DNA of 64,000 bases from Leptothermofonsia sichuanensis E412 (GTDB lineage Bacteria; Cyanobacteriota; Cyanobacteriia; Leptolyngbyales; Leptolyngbyaceae), in contig NZ_CP072600.1 of assembly GCF_019891175.1 (NCBI RefSeq), positions 4,154,001 through 4,218,000 of the forward strand, written 5' to 3'. Within the stretch, counting starts at the first letter, position 1. Each line of letters opens with the position of its first letter. Shown in pieces: positions 8,763-18,746 of the stretch. The notes under the pieces are model-generated. The model had not been told where the DNA came from and did not search any database. It saw nothing but the letters and a program-made list of their open reading frames with translations. The position numbers and the translations under genes were made by a program.

Positions 8763-9941
8763 TTATACCTCTGCCAGGTGGAAGGCGGCTCCCAGTCCAG
8801 CCCCCATTTCTTCGGGAGTAATTTTGCCATCCTTATTAACATCAAGCGCATCAAAGACGGCATCGGCTCCCATCCACTCTTCACGGGTGATGAAGCCATC
8901 GCCATCCAGGTCATAGACACGAAACAGGTTGCCAGCCGCATGGCTGATGGTGGATTCCCCTTCCAGATAAGCCAGTCGTTTTGCCAGCAGTTTTTCCAGG
9001 GCAATCAGAGCTTTGGTGAAGCCCTGAATGCCCTCTGCCAGTTTTTCCGATGCCATGCGATCGCTGTGGTGCATCTGGTCGAAGGTTTCTTTGTCCATTG
9101 AGATTTTGTCAATCTCCAGGGAGGCGGCTTTCTGAGGATCAAGCTTGCGGAGCAGTTCGCCCGTACTGGACTTCAGTTCGCCCAACAGGTTGGGTGAGAT
9201 GGTCAGCAGGTCACAACCTGCCAGTTCAATGATTTCGTCGATATTGCGGAAGCTGGCACCCATTACCTCGGTTGGATAGCCAAACTTTTTGTAATAGTTG
9301 TAAATTTTAGTAACAGACAGAACTCCTGGATCTTCAGCGGCGGGGTAACTGTCGCGCCCGGTTTCTTTTTTGTACCAGTCAAGGATCCGTCCAACGAAGG
9401 GGGAGATCAGGGTCACGCCTGCTTCGGCACAGGCGATCGCCTGATGTAGCCCAAACAACAGGGTCAGATTACAGTGAATTCCTTCTTTTTCCAGAACCTC
9501 AGCGGCTTTGATGCCTTCCCAGGTAGACGCAATTTTGATCAGGATGCGATCGCGAGCAATCCCGGCAGCTTCGTATTCTGAGATTAGATAACGTGCTTTC
9601 TCGATTGTGGCCTGGGTGTCATAGGAGAGCCTGGCATCCACTTCCGTAGAGACACGTCCGGGGATAATTTGTAAAATTCGCTTACCAAAGGCAACCGCAA
9701 GGCGATCAAACGCCAGGGTTAATATTGTCTGAACCGCTGCCCCCGAACCTGAATCTAGTTTTGCCTGCTTCAGGGTTTCATCGACAATTTCCTGATACTG
9801 AGGCATCTGGGCAGCAGCCGTAATCAATGAGGGATTAGTGGTGGCATCCCGTGGCTTATATTGTTCAATTGCTTGAATGTCGCCCGTGTCAGCAACGACG
9901 ATAGTCATTTCGCGCAGTTGCTCTAGCAGGTCTTTAGCCAT
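8763..9941 (-). CDS. tal: Transaldolase with C-terminal EF-hand pair
   Basis: Pentose phosphate pathway enzyme transferring a dihydroxyacetone unit between sugar phosphates. The 392-residue chain has the TalB-type barrel: ATTNPSLI near residue 34, the Schiff-base lysine in [12 protein letters not shown] near 134, and [10 protein letters not shown] and [12 protein letters not shown] after it. The last about 60 residues carry two EF-hand loops, [13 protein letters not shown] and [13 protein letters not shown], with the usual acidic ligand spacing. This fusion is known in cyanobacterial transaldolases and suggests Ca2+ responsiveness, which is not proven here. GGAGA lies before the ATG. Confidence 0.96.
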   Translation of the reverse strand: MAKDLLEQLREMTIVVADTGDIQAIEQYKPRDATTNPSLITAAAQMPQYQEIVDETLKQAKLDSGSGAAVQTILTLAFDRLAVAFGKRILQIIPGRVSTEVDARLSYDTQATIEKARYLISEYEAAGIARDRILIKIASTWEGIKAAEVLEKEGIHCNLTLLFGLHQAIACAEAGVTLISPFVGRILDWYKKETGRDSYPAAEDPGVLSVTKIYNYYKKFGYPTEVMGASFRNIDEIIELAGCDLLTISPNLLGELKSSTGELLRKLDPQKAASLEIDKISMDKETFDQMHHSDRMASEKLAEGIQGFTKALIALEKLLAKRLAYLEGESTISHAAGNLFRVYDLDGDGFITREEWMGADAVFDALDVNKDGKITPEEMGAGLGAAFHLAEV

Positions 9942-10161
9942 CGTTTTCTCCGAGGTGGTAGCAGATAAGTTGGATTGGGTCGGGCCTCAACCGTTTTGCT
10001 GTTCAGTATGAACGAACAAGTTTAAGGCGATGTTGTCAAAAAATTGAGTTTCTCAAAGAGCATCGTAACTGGGGTTTTTTCCGATAGCAGGCTACCATCG
10101 GAAAGCTTTAATCTATTGTTTCGTTGGCTACGGACTGCCTTTTTACAGCAGGAGAGCGCTA

Positions 10162-11583
10162 TCAGGGACGGTGAATAATGGTTTCTACCATTCTGCGGCG
10201 GTCTTTGGGGTTCACGCTAACCAGCCGCACATAATCATTGGCATGATCTGAAAGACAGGCTTCGAGGGCTGCGATCGCTGCCGCACCATTGCCTTCGTAG
10301 GTGCCGTAGGAAGTCCAGGACCCAGTACGAAAGCGGCGACCATCGACAAATTCAATTCCTAAGCGATGTCCCTGGTTCAGGATACGGTTGACCTCCATCA
10401 CCATTTCAGGGGTGAGGGTTGTGCTGGAGGGTTGGCCGGGATAGCTGGTAGAGGGGGTGGAGGGGGTGGAGGATGTCGGAGGAGAGGGGCGATCGCTGGT
10501 TTGCCCATTGGGAAATGCGGATTCATAGGAACGGAAGAACTCACGCGGAGGCACCTTTGCTGTGGTGCTTCCTGCCCCTGCCATTGCTCCACTGCCCGGT
10601 GCCCGGTATCCTTCAGCGGAGTGCTCATGTCGAAGCCCGGTGCCCGATACCTGCCCTGGTGCCGGTTGATTCACTGCCATCTCCCCCAGTTTGCGACTCC
10701 TGAACAGCGACTTGTTGTATTCCTCAGATAGGCGCAGTTCCTGGATACGCTGTTGTTCACGCACCATTTGTTCCCCCACCTCGATCAGATGGGACAGGCT
10801 AAAGTCTGGCTTGCGGAACTCTGGCAGGGGGTCTTTGGGGTTAACAACGCGGTTAGAAATGCGTTCCAGCCCAACATCCTGAATAAAGTTGCGCACTTGT
10901 TCGTCATAAAGGCGCGATCGCAGGGCGCTGTAAAAATCAATTGCCTGATCAGGAAAGGTTTCCACCAGGCGAATGATGTCATCCCGGTTCACATCATCCA
11001 CTTCAAAAATGCCGCTGACAATACCAATGCGATCGTTCTGATCCGGTTCCCAGAAAAACTTTTCCATCCGACCATCACGGATCATAGGGGCATAAAGCGT
11101 GGAAAAATCATTTCCAGTAACGATAATAGGGATTCGTCGGAGGGGGGTATCGTCGTAGCTGCCAGGCAACTGGACATTGGTTGGATTGTCTGCAATGTTC
11201 ATGAGCGTGGCATTTACCAGTTGGGTATTGACGGTGTATTGGGTGTATTCATCGACCCGTCCGGCTCCAGCATCAATATCATTAATCATGATGGCGGCCA
11301 TCTTGCCCCGCACTTTGGTCACCTCATTGGCTTCCCGGTAACGCAGGCGAAGCAATCGCGCCGGATCTCCGGCATCTGGACTTTCCAGTTCACCCGCAGA
11401 GATGTGAATCACCTCCACACCCATCCGTTCAAACACCAGTTCACACTGAAAAGTTTTACCTTCTCCCTTGCGCCCATGGATGCCCAGAATTAGTGGCACT
11501 TTTACATTTGGTAAGTTCAGGTAGTTTTTAGTGATGTGGACTGAAAGTTTGTCGAGAAACCGGGGGGAGATATAGTAACCCAT
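10162..11583 (-). CDS. rca: RuBisCO activase with RuBisCO small-subunit-like (SSUL) domain
   Basis: AAA+ ATPase of cyanobacterial activase type. In related proteins it remodels inhibited RuBisCO, and the SSUL tail recruits it into carboxysomes. MGYYISPRFLDKL is the expected N-terminus. The Walker A region is GIHGRKGEGKT, Walker B is MINDID, and GNDF with DGRMEKFFW follows. A Pro/Ser/Thr-rich linker (about residues 330-390) leads to one SSUL module with LNQGHRLGIEFVDGRRFRTGSW. The ATG at 11583 is preferred over the in-frame GTG at 11694, because the extra 37 residues are not family-like. The gene is not next to rbcL or rbcS in this window. Confidence 0.93.
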   Translation of the reverse strand: MGYYISPRFLDKLSVHITKNYLNLPNVKVPLILGIHGRKGEGKTFQCELVFERMGVEVIHISAGELESPDAGDPARLLRLRYREANEVTKVRGKMAAIMINDIDAGAGRVDEYTQYTVNTQLVNATLMNIADNPTNVQLPGSYDDTPLRRIPIIVTGNDFSTLYAPMIRDGRMEKFFWEPDQNDRIGIVSGIFEVDDVNRDDIIRLVETFPDQAIDFYSALRSRLYDEQVRNFIQDVGLERISNRVVNPKDPLPEFRKPDFSLSHLIEVGEQMVREQQRIQELRLSEEYNKSLFRSRKLGEMAVNQPAPGQVSGTGLRHEHSAEGYRAPGSGAMAGAGSTTAKVPPREFFRSYESAFPNGQTSDRPSPPTSSTPSTPSTSYPGQPSSTTLTPEMVMEVNRILNQGHRLGIEFVDGRRFRTGSWTSYGTYEGNGAAAIAALEACLSDHANDYVRLVSVNPKDRRRMVETIIHRP

Positions 11584-11719
11584 GTTGGCAAATTCTGTAG
11601 CAATAGCTTCAGTCCTATTATGGATTAGGCGGGTTAGTGGGAACTTGCTGATAGCAGAATCCAATGGGTACCGCAAATTTTGCTTATACCCCACAAGGGT
11701 TGCTGAAAGAAGGCTGGCT

Positions 11720-12493
11720 TCAAAACATTTCTGGGGCTACAACAGTGGGTATCTGGGCCGTCGGTAGATCTGCCGTAGCAATTTGGAGTAGGGTGTGGTC
11801 AGGTTCATAGAGGTTTGTAATTGACTGTTGAAGCAATTTCTGAACGGGAAGACTGTGGTACAGGGGTGAGCCTTCCAGGGAATGGAGGGTATCAATCACC
11901 TGTTGCCAATTTCCCGCTTTTTGGGCCGCGATCGCCTGCCTCAGCACCATTGCCTGTTGTTTCCAGTGTTGCTTCAACTCAGTCACGCGATCGCCCAACT
12001 GACTACCTGCCGGAATCTGATTCAGCGTTGCAATAGCCACTTGTATCTGTGCCTGTTGCCACTGATTGGTTGCCTGGCGTAACAGTTCCCGCGACCAGTC
12101 TGCTTGAAGTTGTTGGGCCGTTTCGTAGTGGCGGCTGTTCCTGGGGATGCCTGCGATCGCAGAAATTGCCTTAGCAAATTGTTCACGACTTGCCGCCTCT
12201 TGCGCCTGATTGAGCAGATCAGCATACATGGCTTCCATCCTGGTGGGGAGTTTATTGGGTTTGCGATCGCCCCATTGCAGATTGAACACTGCTTCAGGGG
12301 GATGGAGAATGGGTGCGATCGCCTTTTGTTTAAGACAATGGTTTTCTGATTCCCTGACCTGATTGGGAGGTGCTGTTTTAGCCGATTGATTTCCACAGTC
12401 ATCAGTCAGTTCTGAAACCAGTGATTGTCCCCAACCAGACACCAGTATCGCAGAGCAAACCACTGTCCCACTTTTTAGTACCTGTGGATTCAT
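11720..12493 (-). CDS. Predicted exported helical-repeat protein, unknown function
   Basis: I do not recognise the family. From the ATG at 12493 (MNPQVLKSGTVVCSAILV) the 257-residue product begins with a signal-peptide-like segment. The rest is Gln/Ala-rich helical repeats, for example EAASREQFAKAISAIAGIP, WQQAQIQVAIATLNQIP and AAQKAGNWQQVIDTLHSLEG. Their period of roughly 35-40 residues resembles TPR or SEL1-like solenoids. A longer open frame starts at 12715, but its extra N-terminus is translated from intergenic Ser/His-coding repeats (12528-12575), so I reject it. It is transcribed toward rca with about 135 bases between. Confidence 0.6.
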   Translation of the reverse strand: MNPQVLKSGTVVCSAILVSGWGQSLVSELTDDCGNQSAKTAPPNQVRESENHCLKQKAIAPILHPPEAVFNLQWGDRKPNKLPTRMEAMYADLLNQAQEAASREQFAKAISAIAGIPRNSRHYETAQQLQADWSRELLRQATNQWQQAQIQVAIATLNQIPAGSQLGDRVTELKQHWKQQAMVLRQAIAAQKAGNWQQVIDTLHSLEGSPLYHSLPVQKLLQQSITNLYEPDHTLLQIATADLPTAQIPTVVAPEMF

Positions 12494-12527
12494 AACCAGA
12501 ATGACTTGTTGAGAGGAATGAGAAGGT

Positions 12528-12575
12528 GAGGAGTGATGGGATGAGGAGTGATGGGATGAGGAGTGAGGAGTGAGG
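12528..12575. repeat. Short tandem repeat GAGGAGTGATGGGAT / GAGGAGT
   Basis: Two exact copies of a 15-base unit (12528-12542, 12543-12557) are followed by two copies of GAGGAGT and a partial one. It is one of the window's low-complexity spacer tracts. Confidence 0.8.
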
Positions 12576-12891
12576 GGCAAGTTTATGAGTGGGCAGCGGG
12601 CAATGGGGAATAGGAGATGGATGAAGGCCATTAAGGATACATGGTTTCCCTGTTCCCAAAGGGTAGGATGAAAGCTGAAAGTTAACAGTAAATTGCCAAA
12701 ACGAGTAACCAACAACTAACAACCACTTCTCACTCCTCGCTCACGCCATATGCAATTTGGGAGCCAAGATTCCGGTGTCTCGTGGACTTCAATCGAATTG
12801 ACTGACTAACCTCCCCAGACACTGAAGATCTGAAGATTGTCGCACTTCGTGTCCCTTCTTACTTCTTACTCCTCACTCCTCACTTCTTACT

Positions 12892-13000
12892 CTAGTGTTC
12901 CGTCAGGAAAATTTTGACGGGTCGCAGACCCTCAAAATTTAACTTCAATCAGCCTTTCAGTATTCAGTTACCTGTCAAATTCAATTTGACAGACCACTAG
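12892..13000. mobile_element. MITE-like element, 109 bp, long terminal inverted repeats
   Basis: The left end CTAGTGTTCCGTCAGGAAAA pairs with the reverse complement of the right end, CTAGTGGTCTGTCAAATTGA. The similarity continues inward (ATTTTGACGGGT against AATTTGACAGGT), so about 30 bases at each end are inverted repeats. Both tips contain TA (12893-12894 and 12998-12999), as expected for Tc1/IS630-type elements. The interior is too short to code. The right end abuts the stop codon of the RTX gene at 13001-13003. The right-end palindrome CTGTCAAATT C AATTTGACAG (12972-12992) could act as a 3' hairpin for that gene. Confidence 0.7.
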
Positions 13001-13897
13001 CTAAATCAGGGCAAAGTCAGCGCCGGAAAAAGCGGGTAAACTCGCCAGTCCAGCCTCTCCCCGTTGATTGTTTAGATTGGCGAGGACACTGATGTCACCG
13101 CCATTGGCAAGGTCTTTGGAGTAAACCAGGCGATTGATTCCTAGCGTAGAGTTGAAGTAAACAAACACTCCAGCACCGGATGTGATGGTGTCGTTATTGG
13201 CGATCGCACGAGCGGCGGCTCCGGCGGCAGGGAATGGGTCAAGCAGGGCGATCGCATTACCATCCGCAGCAATTTGGGAAGATATTCCCTGCTGAAATAC
13301 GAGACTGTCAAGCCCCAAATCTAATCGATCAAAGACAAACTGATCTTCACCAATGATGTAGTCTGCAATAATATCAGGTTGGTTCAACACATTGATACCC
13401 GTTTGTCCAGCAGGAGCCGGAATTCCATTCGCAAACATATCACCTTCATAGATGAACTGATCTCGTCCTGGACCGCCAATCATGAAATCAACCCCATCTC
13501 CACCAATTAATTGATCATCTCCAAAGCCACCGTCTAACAGATCGTTCCCTGTTCCTCCAGCCAGGAAATCGTTTCCAGCACCGCCAAACAGTTGATCATC
13601 TCCTGCTTCACCAAAGAGTACATCATTTCCTCCATCGTCTTTCAACACACCGGAGCCAAACGCCCCAAATAAAATGTCATTGCCAGTTCCAGCAAAGATT
13701 GCATCATCGCCTCTGCCACCCACCAGAGTGTTATCTCCATCATCTCCAATTAACAAATTATTGGGAACGGCTGGTGCAGTGTTGCCAATTCTACCGGTCG
13801 CTTTAGGTGCTCGACTGGTAGTCGCGGATACTACTTCAGAACTGTTCTGTAAAAGATTTAGAATGGTTTCCAGTCCTTTCTGGGCGCTAATGCTCAT
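13001..13897 (-). CDS. RTX (hemolysin-type calcium-binding repeat) protein, probable type I secretion substrate
   Basis: A 298-residue protein with nonapeptide glycine/aspartate repeats over about residues 50-150: IGDDGDNTLVGGRGDDAIF, GGNDVLFGEAGDDQLFGG, GNDFLAGGTGNDLLDGG and GDDQLIGG. In the family these bind Ca2+ after export. There is no Sec signal peptide, consistent with C-terminal type I secretion. The C-terminal half (about 150-298) resembles the tail common to cyanobacterial RTX proteins (FIYEGDMF, NQPDIIADYIIGEDQFVFD). GAGGAA lies before the ATG. It is divergent from the foldase and exporter genes that follow, which makes it the obvious local substrate. The function of the exported protein is unknown. 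Confidence 0.88.
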   Translation of the reverse strand: MSISAQKGLETILNLLQNSSEVVSATTSRAPKATGRIGNTAPAVPNNLLIGDDGDNTLVGGRGDDAIFAGTGNDILFGAFGSGVLKDDGGNDVLFGEAGDDQLFGGAGNDFLAGGTGNDLLDGGFGDDQLIGGDGVDFMIGGPGRDQFIYEGDMFANGIPAPAGQTGINVLNQPDIIADYIIGEDQFVFDRLDLGLDSLVFQQGISSQIAADGNAIALLDPFPAAGAAARAIANNDTITSGAGVFVYFNSTLGINRLVYSKDLANGGDISVLANLNNQRGEAGLASLPAFSGADFALI

Positions 13898-14935
13898 AGT
13901 GATTCCTCACAATTTGTGAACTAAGTTGATACGGATTAACTCAGTCGTTTAAAGTCTGTCTCACTCTGCGTCAGATCGCGTTCAGAAGCCAGGAGAATAG
14001 AAAATTCTGGTTTCTGAACCGAAATGGTTTAACCAAATATCTCGCTTTGGACTATCTCTCTTTGCTCGTTACCAGGCTCCAACCTGGTAAGGGAATCCTC
14101 AAAATCTATACGTTTGAGGCGTGATTAAAAAAGGTTAGGAGATGCGTTGACAGTGCAAAAAGTGCTGTAGAGAACTCAAGGAGCGACTTGCACCCATAAT
14201 GCCAGGCTAAATGCAATCTAGCTAGACACCAAAGTAACGCAATAAAAGCATTTAGCCAACCTGAAAATCTCCGATATTTCTTAAGGCTGTCCTGACTCTG
14301 CTATACAGGGAGAATCAGATTTGAAAATTCAACTTGATTTTAAGCGAAACGCTTTCCCGTAAAAGCATCCAGGCTTTGGTGCTGGAGCATTTATTTTCAA
14401 TCAATGGCCAATATACAAGGGGATCAGTGTTACTTTTTTTACTCGAACCCAATTTTAGATAATTAGAACTCTTTTTGGGGTCGGTTCTAATTAATTTTTC
14501 TTCAGACTCCGGATTCCGTAGCAATTTAATGAATACTAGGTTAGGAGATGTAGCAGGTGTCAGGTGTCAGGCAAGGGTGAACAAATCTGAATGAGGCTCA
14601 GATTTATGGTTTCTTGGTTCACGATTAGCATGGTTAAATAACTTACAGCGATTTTCAAATGGGTTAACCATAATTTTGGGCACTGGGTACCGGGTATCGG
14701 GAGTGACAAACCCAACTGGTAAGAGCTGTGATTCAAAAGCCAGAGATCTGGCAGATAATCGAACTGGAACAGTTCAAAAACTGGTTCTAATTAAACAAAC
14801 GCTCAAGGGATCGTGTTATTCTCTACTCACTTCCCCATCTTTTCACTTCTCCATCTACCATTGATGCGTCATGGCTGTGCCTGGCCTATCTACCCATGAT
14901 TCTGCAATTCCGATTGAGAGATCAGAAACACTGCC
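13898..14935. other. Long intergenic region in the type I secretion locus
   Basis: About 1 kb between the divergent RTX and PpiC genes. Small frames here (14315-14524 minus, 14676-14864 plus) lack ribosome-binding sites and protein-like composition. Short direct repeats occur (GGTGTCA twice near 14557-14570). It probably holds both promoters; nothing else could be supported. Confidence 0.45.
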
Positions 14936-15715
14936 GTGAGTAACTGTTTGAAAGTTGGCCATCGTCTATTGAATGGTGACCAGATTATTTCTGCTTTAGT
15001 GCAATACAAGCTTCTAGAGTCACTGGTAGGACAACTCCTGCTGGATGAAGCGATTAAAGAAGTAACCTTAACTAAACAGGAGGTATTTCATATCCTGGCT
15101 GGAGTCAGGGATGTTCCCTTGCCAGATGATTTTGAAGGCTTTGTTGCCCAGTGGTGCCAGTACAAACAAGTCACTCCAGAATATTTCAATCAAGTCGTTT
15201 TGCGAGAGCTACGAGTGGAGAAATTCAAACAACTCTATTTTGCAAATCAGGTTGAATCAGAGTTTTTACGCATTAAATCAGATCTGGATCAGGTTGAGTA
15301 TTCGCTGATTCAACTGCATGATCTGCCACTGGCACAGGAGTTATATTTTCAACTTCGAGATGATGGGGCAGATTTTGCCCAACTGGCACGACAGTATTCA
15401 TCAGGTAGTGAGCGGGAAGTGGGAGGACGAATGGGGCCGGTTTCTCTGTCATCGCTACCGGATGAAATCGCGACATTATTTTGTAGCGCACAGGTTGGTG
15501 CCCTTTATGGTCCAGTACCGATCGCCGATATCTTCTGGATAGTGCGCCTGGAGCAGTTTACCAGTGCCCGGTTGACTGAGGCAACTCGTGCCAATCTGAT
15601 TCATCGCATGTATCACCAGTGGTTACAAACTCAGGTCAGAAAAGTGCTGAATACACCGGGAATGATTGCAGTACAGCCGGAGGAGGAATGTGGAGGGAAA
15701 GATGATGCATTTTGA
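14936..15715 (+). CDS. PpiC-type peptidylprolyl isomerase of a type I secretion locus
   Basis: A 259-residue parvulin-like protein. An N-terminal helical region resembling SurA/PrsA chaperone segments (residues 1-120) is followed by a rotamase domain: AQELYFQLRDDGADFAQLARQYSSG and GGRMGPVSLSSLPDEIATLF (about 140-185). There is no signal peptide, so it probably acts in the cytoplasm or at the membrane. The start is a GTG at 14936. The gene overlaps the exporter gene by 11 bases, which implies translational coupling and a role as dedicated foldase or holdase for the exported RTX protein. That role is inferred from context. Confidence 0.82.
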   Translation: MSNCLKVGHRLLNGDQIISALVQYKLLESLVGQLLLDEAIKEVTLTKQEVFHILAGVRDVPLPDDFEGFVAQWCQYKQVTPEYFNQVVLRELRVEKFKQLYFANQVESEFLRIKSDLDQVEYSLIQLHDLPLAQELYFQLRDDGADFAQLARQYSSGSEREVGGRMGPVSLSSLPDEIATLFCSAQVGALYGPVPIADIFWIVRLEQFTSARLTEATRANLIHRMYHQWLQTQVRKVLNTPGMIAVQPEEECGGKDDAF

Positions 15716-18700
15716 TACTCCTATGCATTCGTTTCTAACCGATTTTTTCGCTGCCTGGCCCTTCAATGCGCTGCCAGTTAATTTACGAGAGCGGGTTGCA
15801 TCCCAGTTGCGATTGTGTTGCTTCCAACCGGGTGAGCTAATTTATCACCCCAGGGAGTTACCTTCAGCCGTTCACTGCATTGTCCAGGAGCGCGTTCGAA
15901 TTCTGGGTCCAACGTCGTTTCAAAGCCCGACCTTAGCTGTGGTGGGTAAGGGGGCTGTGGTAGGGTGGGATAGCCTGATTCGGCGAGTGACCGCAGGGTC
16001 GGTCCGGGCGGCGATGGGTGCTTCAGGACGTGCCGCAAAGGAAGATGGGGATGTGTTGACCCTGGCATTACCAGCGGACGAGTTTGAGGCGATCGCCCTG
16101 GAGCATCTGTTGCCGGTCCTGACTGAGCGGGTGGGGGTGCTGGAGGTGTTTGACACGCTGTTCCAGTGCCTGTCGAATATGCCCGGTTGTCCACCGGATC
16201 TGAATTTGAAGGAGATTGCTCACTATATTGACCAGGAGCAACTGGCCGTCGTCAAACACTGGCATGGTGGGGAACCGGAGGAGTTAGAACTATCACCGGA
16301 TTACATCTGGCTGGTCAGTGGTGGAGAGTTTCTCAATTTGCCGATTGGGACACCGATTAAACGGGTCAACCAGTTGGCACAGTCCCGCCCTTCCCGGTTT
16401 CCAGTTCGCCTGCTGGGAATTGACCGTTCCTGTATGGCATCGACGCTGCTAAGCCATACCCTTCCCGGTTCGGTAGAACATCCTGGCGAACAACTTGCCG
16501 TTGCAGAACCCTTTGATCCGGAGTCTCCGGTCAGGTTCTTTGCCCCGCCCGAATCTCCCCCTGCTAACCCTGCCTATCCCATCTGGCTGGCGCTTTCCCC
16601 TGACCCAATTGAAGACGTGGTGGCGTGTTTTGGTATGGTCTGCGATCGCCTCCAGGTTCCCTTCCGTCCTGATTCACTCCGGCGATCGCTGAAGCAGCCC
16701 TCAGCCAGAACCATTGAACCATTGGATCTATATGTTCGCATTGCCCAGGCAATTGGCTTAAGTGCTCTAGTAGTACGTTATACACCTACCCCAGGTGGCA
16801 TTAACCGACTGGCGACTCCAGCATTGATCCAGTGCGGTGATGTTTTTACTGTCCTGCATGATGTAACTCCAACTAAGGTTGTGCTGGGGTCCCCCCGCAC
16901 TGGTCTGTTGCATCTGGATCCGACTGATCTGGCAGAACGGCTGCACCATGCTTCCAGTGCTCCTGAACTGGCATCGTGTCCAGCGATCGTGCTGGAGCGG
17001 CTACCAACCACCCCCAAGAAGCGGTTCGGTTTCCACTGGTTTTTGCCAATGGTACTGAAGCAGCGGGGCATTTTAATCCAGGTGCTGTTGGCTTCAATGG
17101 TGATTCAACTATTGGGGCTGGCCAATCCCTTACTAGTTCAGCAGGTTATTGATAATGTCATTGTCAGTGCCAATGCCAGCGCTATGACAGTGTTTGGGGT
17201 CTTGATGATTTTGTTTGCCCTGCTGGAAGGTGCTCTCACTATTCTGCGAACCTATTTATTGATCAGCACCACCAACCGGATCGATCTGCATCTGGGAGTT
17301 GAAATTGTCCGGCATTTACTCCATTTACCGCTGAACTTTTTTGAGAAACGTCCAGTGGGAGAACTGTCGTCACGCCTGCTGGAACTGGAAAATATTCGCC
17401 AGTTTATGACCGATACAGCCATTACGACGGTGATGGATGTGGCATTTTCTCTCTTTTATATCGGGGTGATGTTTCTCTATAGCGTTCGCTTAACCAGTTG
17501 TGTGCTGCTGACAGTTCCAATTGTGATTGTTTCCATGCTGGTGATGTCCAGTATTCAGCAAAAGCTAATTCGCGTCAAAGCCGAGCAGGGAGCAAAGGTG
17601 CAGTCCTATCTGGTGGAGGTACTGGGCGGCATTTCTTCCGTTAAGTCTCAGCATATGGAATCCCTGGTAGAAGCAACCTGGCGCGATCGCTATGTGCAAT
17701 ACCTCACCAGCGGTTTCACCACTTCAACCGTCAACACCATCTTCTATTCCTACAGTCAGTTTCTGAACACTATCAGCAGTTTGTTAGTTCTGTGGATTGG
17801 GGCAGACCTGGTGTTGCAAGGGGACCTCACCCTGGGCGGGCTGATTGCCTTTCGGATCTTAACGGGCTATGTAACAGGTCCTCTGTTGCGGCTGGCGCGG
17901 CTGTGGCAACGGTTTCAGGAAACTTCCCTGTCGATGGAACTACTGGCAGATATTGCCGATTCCCCTGCTGAAGAAGAAATTTCCACTGAGAAGGTGAAGT
18001 TGCAAATGCCTGTAATTGCAGGTCATGTGCAGTATCACAGCATCAGCTTTGGCTTTAAGCCTGGACAACTTCAACTTACCAATGTAGATCTGGACATTGC
18101 TCCCGGTACCTTTGTCGGCATCGTTGGCCAGAGCGGTTCCGGCAAAAGTACTCTGATGAAGCTACTCCCCCGCCTTTATGTGCCCCAGACAGGGAGCATT
18201 ACCATTGATGGTTACGACATCAGCAAAGTAGATTTAAATTCCCTGCGATCGCAGGTTGGCATTGTATCCCAGGATGCAGTTCTGTTCCAGGGAACCATCC
18301 GAGATAACATTTCCCTGTTTGAGAATCTGCCCGACGAAGAAATCATCGCCGCTGCCCAGATTGCTGAAGCGCACGATTTCATCATGCAGCTACCCGATGG
18401 TTACAATACCCAGGTTGGAGAGCGGGGGAGTAACCTCTCCGGTGGACAACGCCAACGAATTGCGATCGCCCGCGTCGTGATTCGCAACCCCCGTCTGCTC
18501 ATTTTTGACGAAGCCACCAGTGCCCTCGACTACGAAACTGAACGCAAAGTCTGCACCAACCTGATGCAACGATTTCACGATCGCACCTGCTTTTTCATCA
18601 CCCACCGTCTCAATACTATTGCCCGCGCCGACTGGATTCTGTTTATGCAATCCGGCATCATCGTCGAGCAAGGAACCCACCCAGACCTGATGACACGCCG

Positions 18701-18746
18701 CCAGCTTTACTACTGCCTGTACTCCCAGCAGTCAAGAGAAGCATGA
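15705..18746 (+). CDS. Type I secretion ABC exporter with cNMP-binding-like N-terminus (HlyB-like)
   Basis: Inner-membrane transporter-ATPase of about 1013 residues from the ATG at 15705, which has GAGGG 7 bases upstream. An N-terminal Crp/cNMP-binding-like fold (LRLCCFQPGELIYHPRELPS) covers about residues 20-140. A degenerate C39-peptidase-like domain lies near 300-430 without the Q-x4-(D/E)CG motif, so it should not cleave leader peptides. Six membrane segments span about 440-710. The ATPase has Walker A GQSGSGKST, signature LSGGQRQR and Walker B LLIFDEATSALD. The domain order matches the Synechocystis HlyB-like exporter. HlyD follows; an outer-membrane TolC partner is not in the window. 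Confidence 0.92.
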   Translation: MHFDTPMHSFLTDFFAAWPFNALPVNLRERVASQLRLCCFQPGELIYHPRELPSAVHCIVQERVRILGPTSFQSPTLAVVGKGAVVGWDSLIRRVTAGSVRAAMGASGRAAKEDGDVLTLALPADEFEAIALEHLLPVLTERVGVLEVFDTLFQCLSNMPGCPPDLNLKEIAHYIDQEQLAVVKHWHGGEPEELELSPDYIWLVSGGEFLNLPIGTPIKRVNQLAQSRPSRFPVRLLGIDRSCMASTLLSHTLPGSVEHPGEQLAVAEPFDPESPVRFFAPPESPPANPAYPIWLALSPDPIEDVVACFGMVCDRLQVPFRPDSLRRSLKQPSARTIEPLDLYVRIAQAIGLSALVVRYTPTPGGINRLATPALIQCGDVFTVLHDVTPTKVVLGSPRTGLLHLDPTDLAERLHHASSAPELASCPAIVLERLPTTPKKRFGFHWFLPMVLKQRGILIQVLLASMVIQLLGLANPLLVQQVIDNVIVSANASAMTVFGVLMILFALLEGALTILRTYLLISTTNRIDLHLGVEIVRHLLHLPLNFFEKRPVGELSSRLLELENIRQFMTDTAITTVMDVAFSLFYIGVMFLYSVRLTSCVLLTVPIVIVSMLVMSSIQQKLIRVKAEQGAKVQSYLVEVLGGISSVKSQHMESLVEATWRDRYVQYLTSGFTTSTVNTIFYSYSQFLNTISSLLVLWIGADLVLQGDLTLGGLIAFRILTGYVTGPLLRLARLWQRFQETSLSMELLADIADSPAEEEISTEKVKLQMPVIAGHVQYHSISFGFKPGQLQLTNVDLDIAPGTFVGIVGQSGSGKSTLMKLLPRLYVPQTGSITIDGYDISKVDLNSLRSQVGIVSQDAVLFQGTIRDNISLFENLPDEEIIAAAQIAEAHDFIMQLPDGYNTQVGERGSNLSGGQRQRIAIARVVIRNPRLLIFDEATSALDYETERKVCTNLMQRFHDRTCFFITHRLNTIARADWILFMQSGIIVEQGTHPDLMTRRQLYYCLYSQQSREA

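Noticed and set aside
10078-10104. Hairpin TTTCCGAT/ATCGGAAA between tal and rca as a terminator of rca
   Set aside because: For a minus-strand gene the T-run is on the wrong side; the stem is followed by A residues on that strand.
10753-11493. 246-codon frame antisense to RuBisCO activase
   Set aside because: A shadow of the rca coding frame; rca is strongly supported by its motifs.
12494-12715. N-terminal extension of the exported helical protein
   Set aside because: It would be translated from spacer repeats; the internal ATG at 12493 gives a normal signal peptide.
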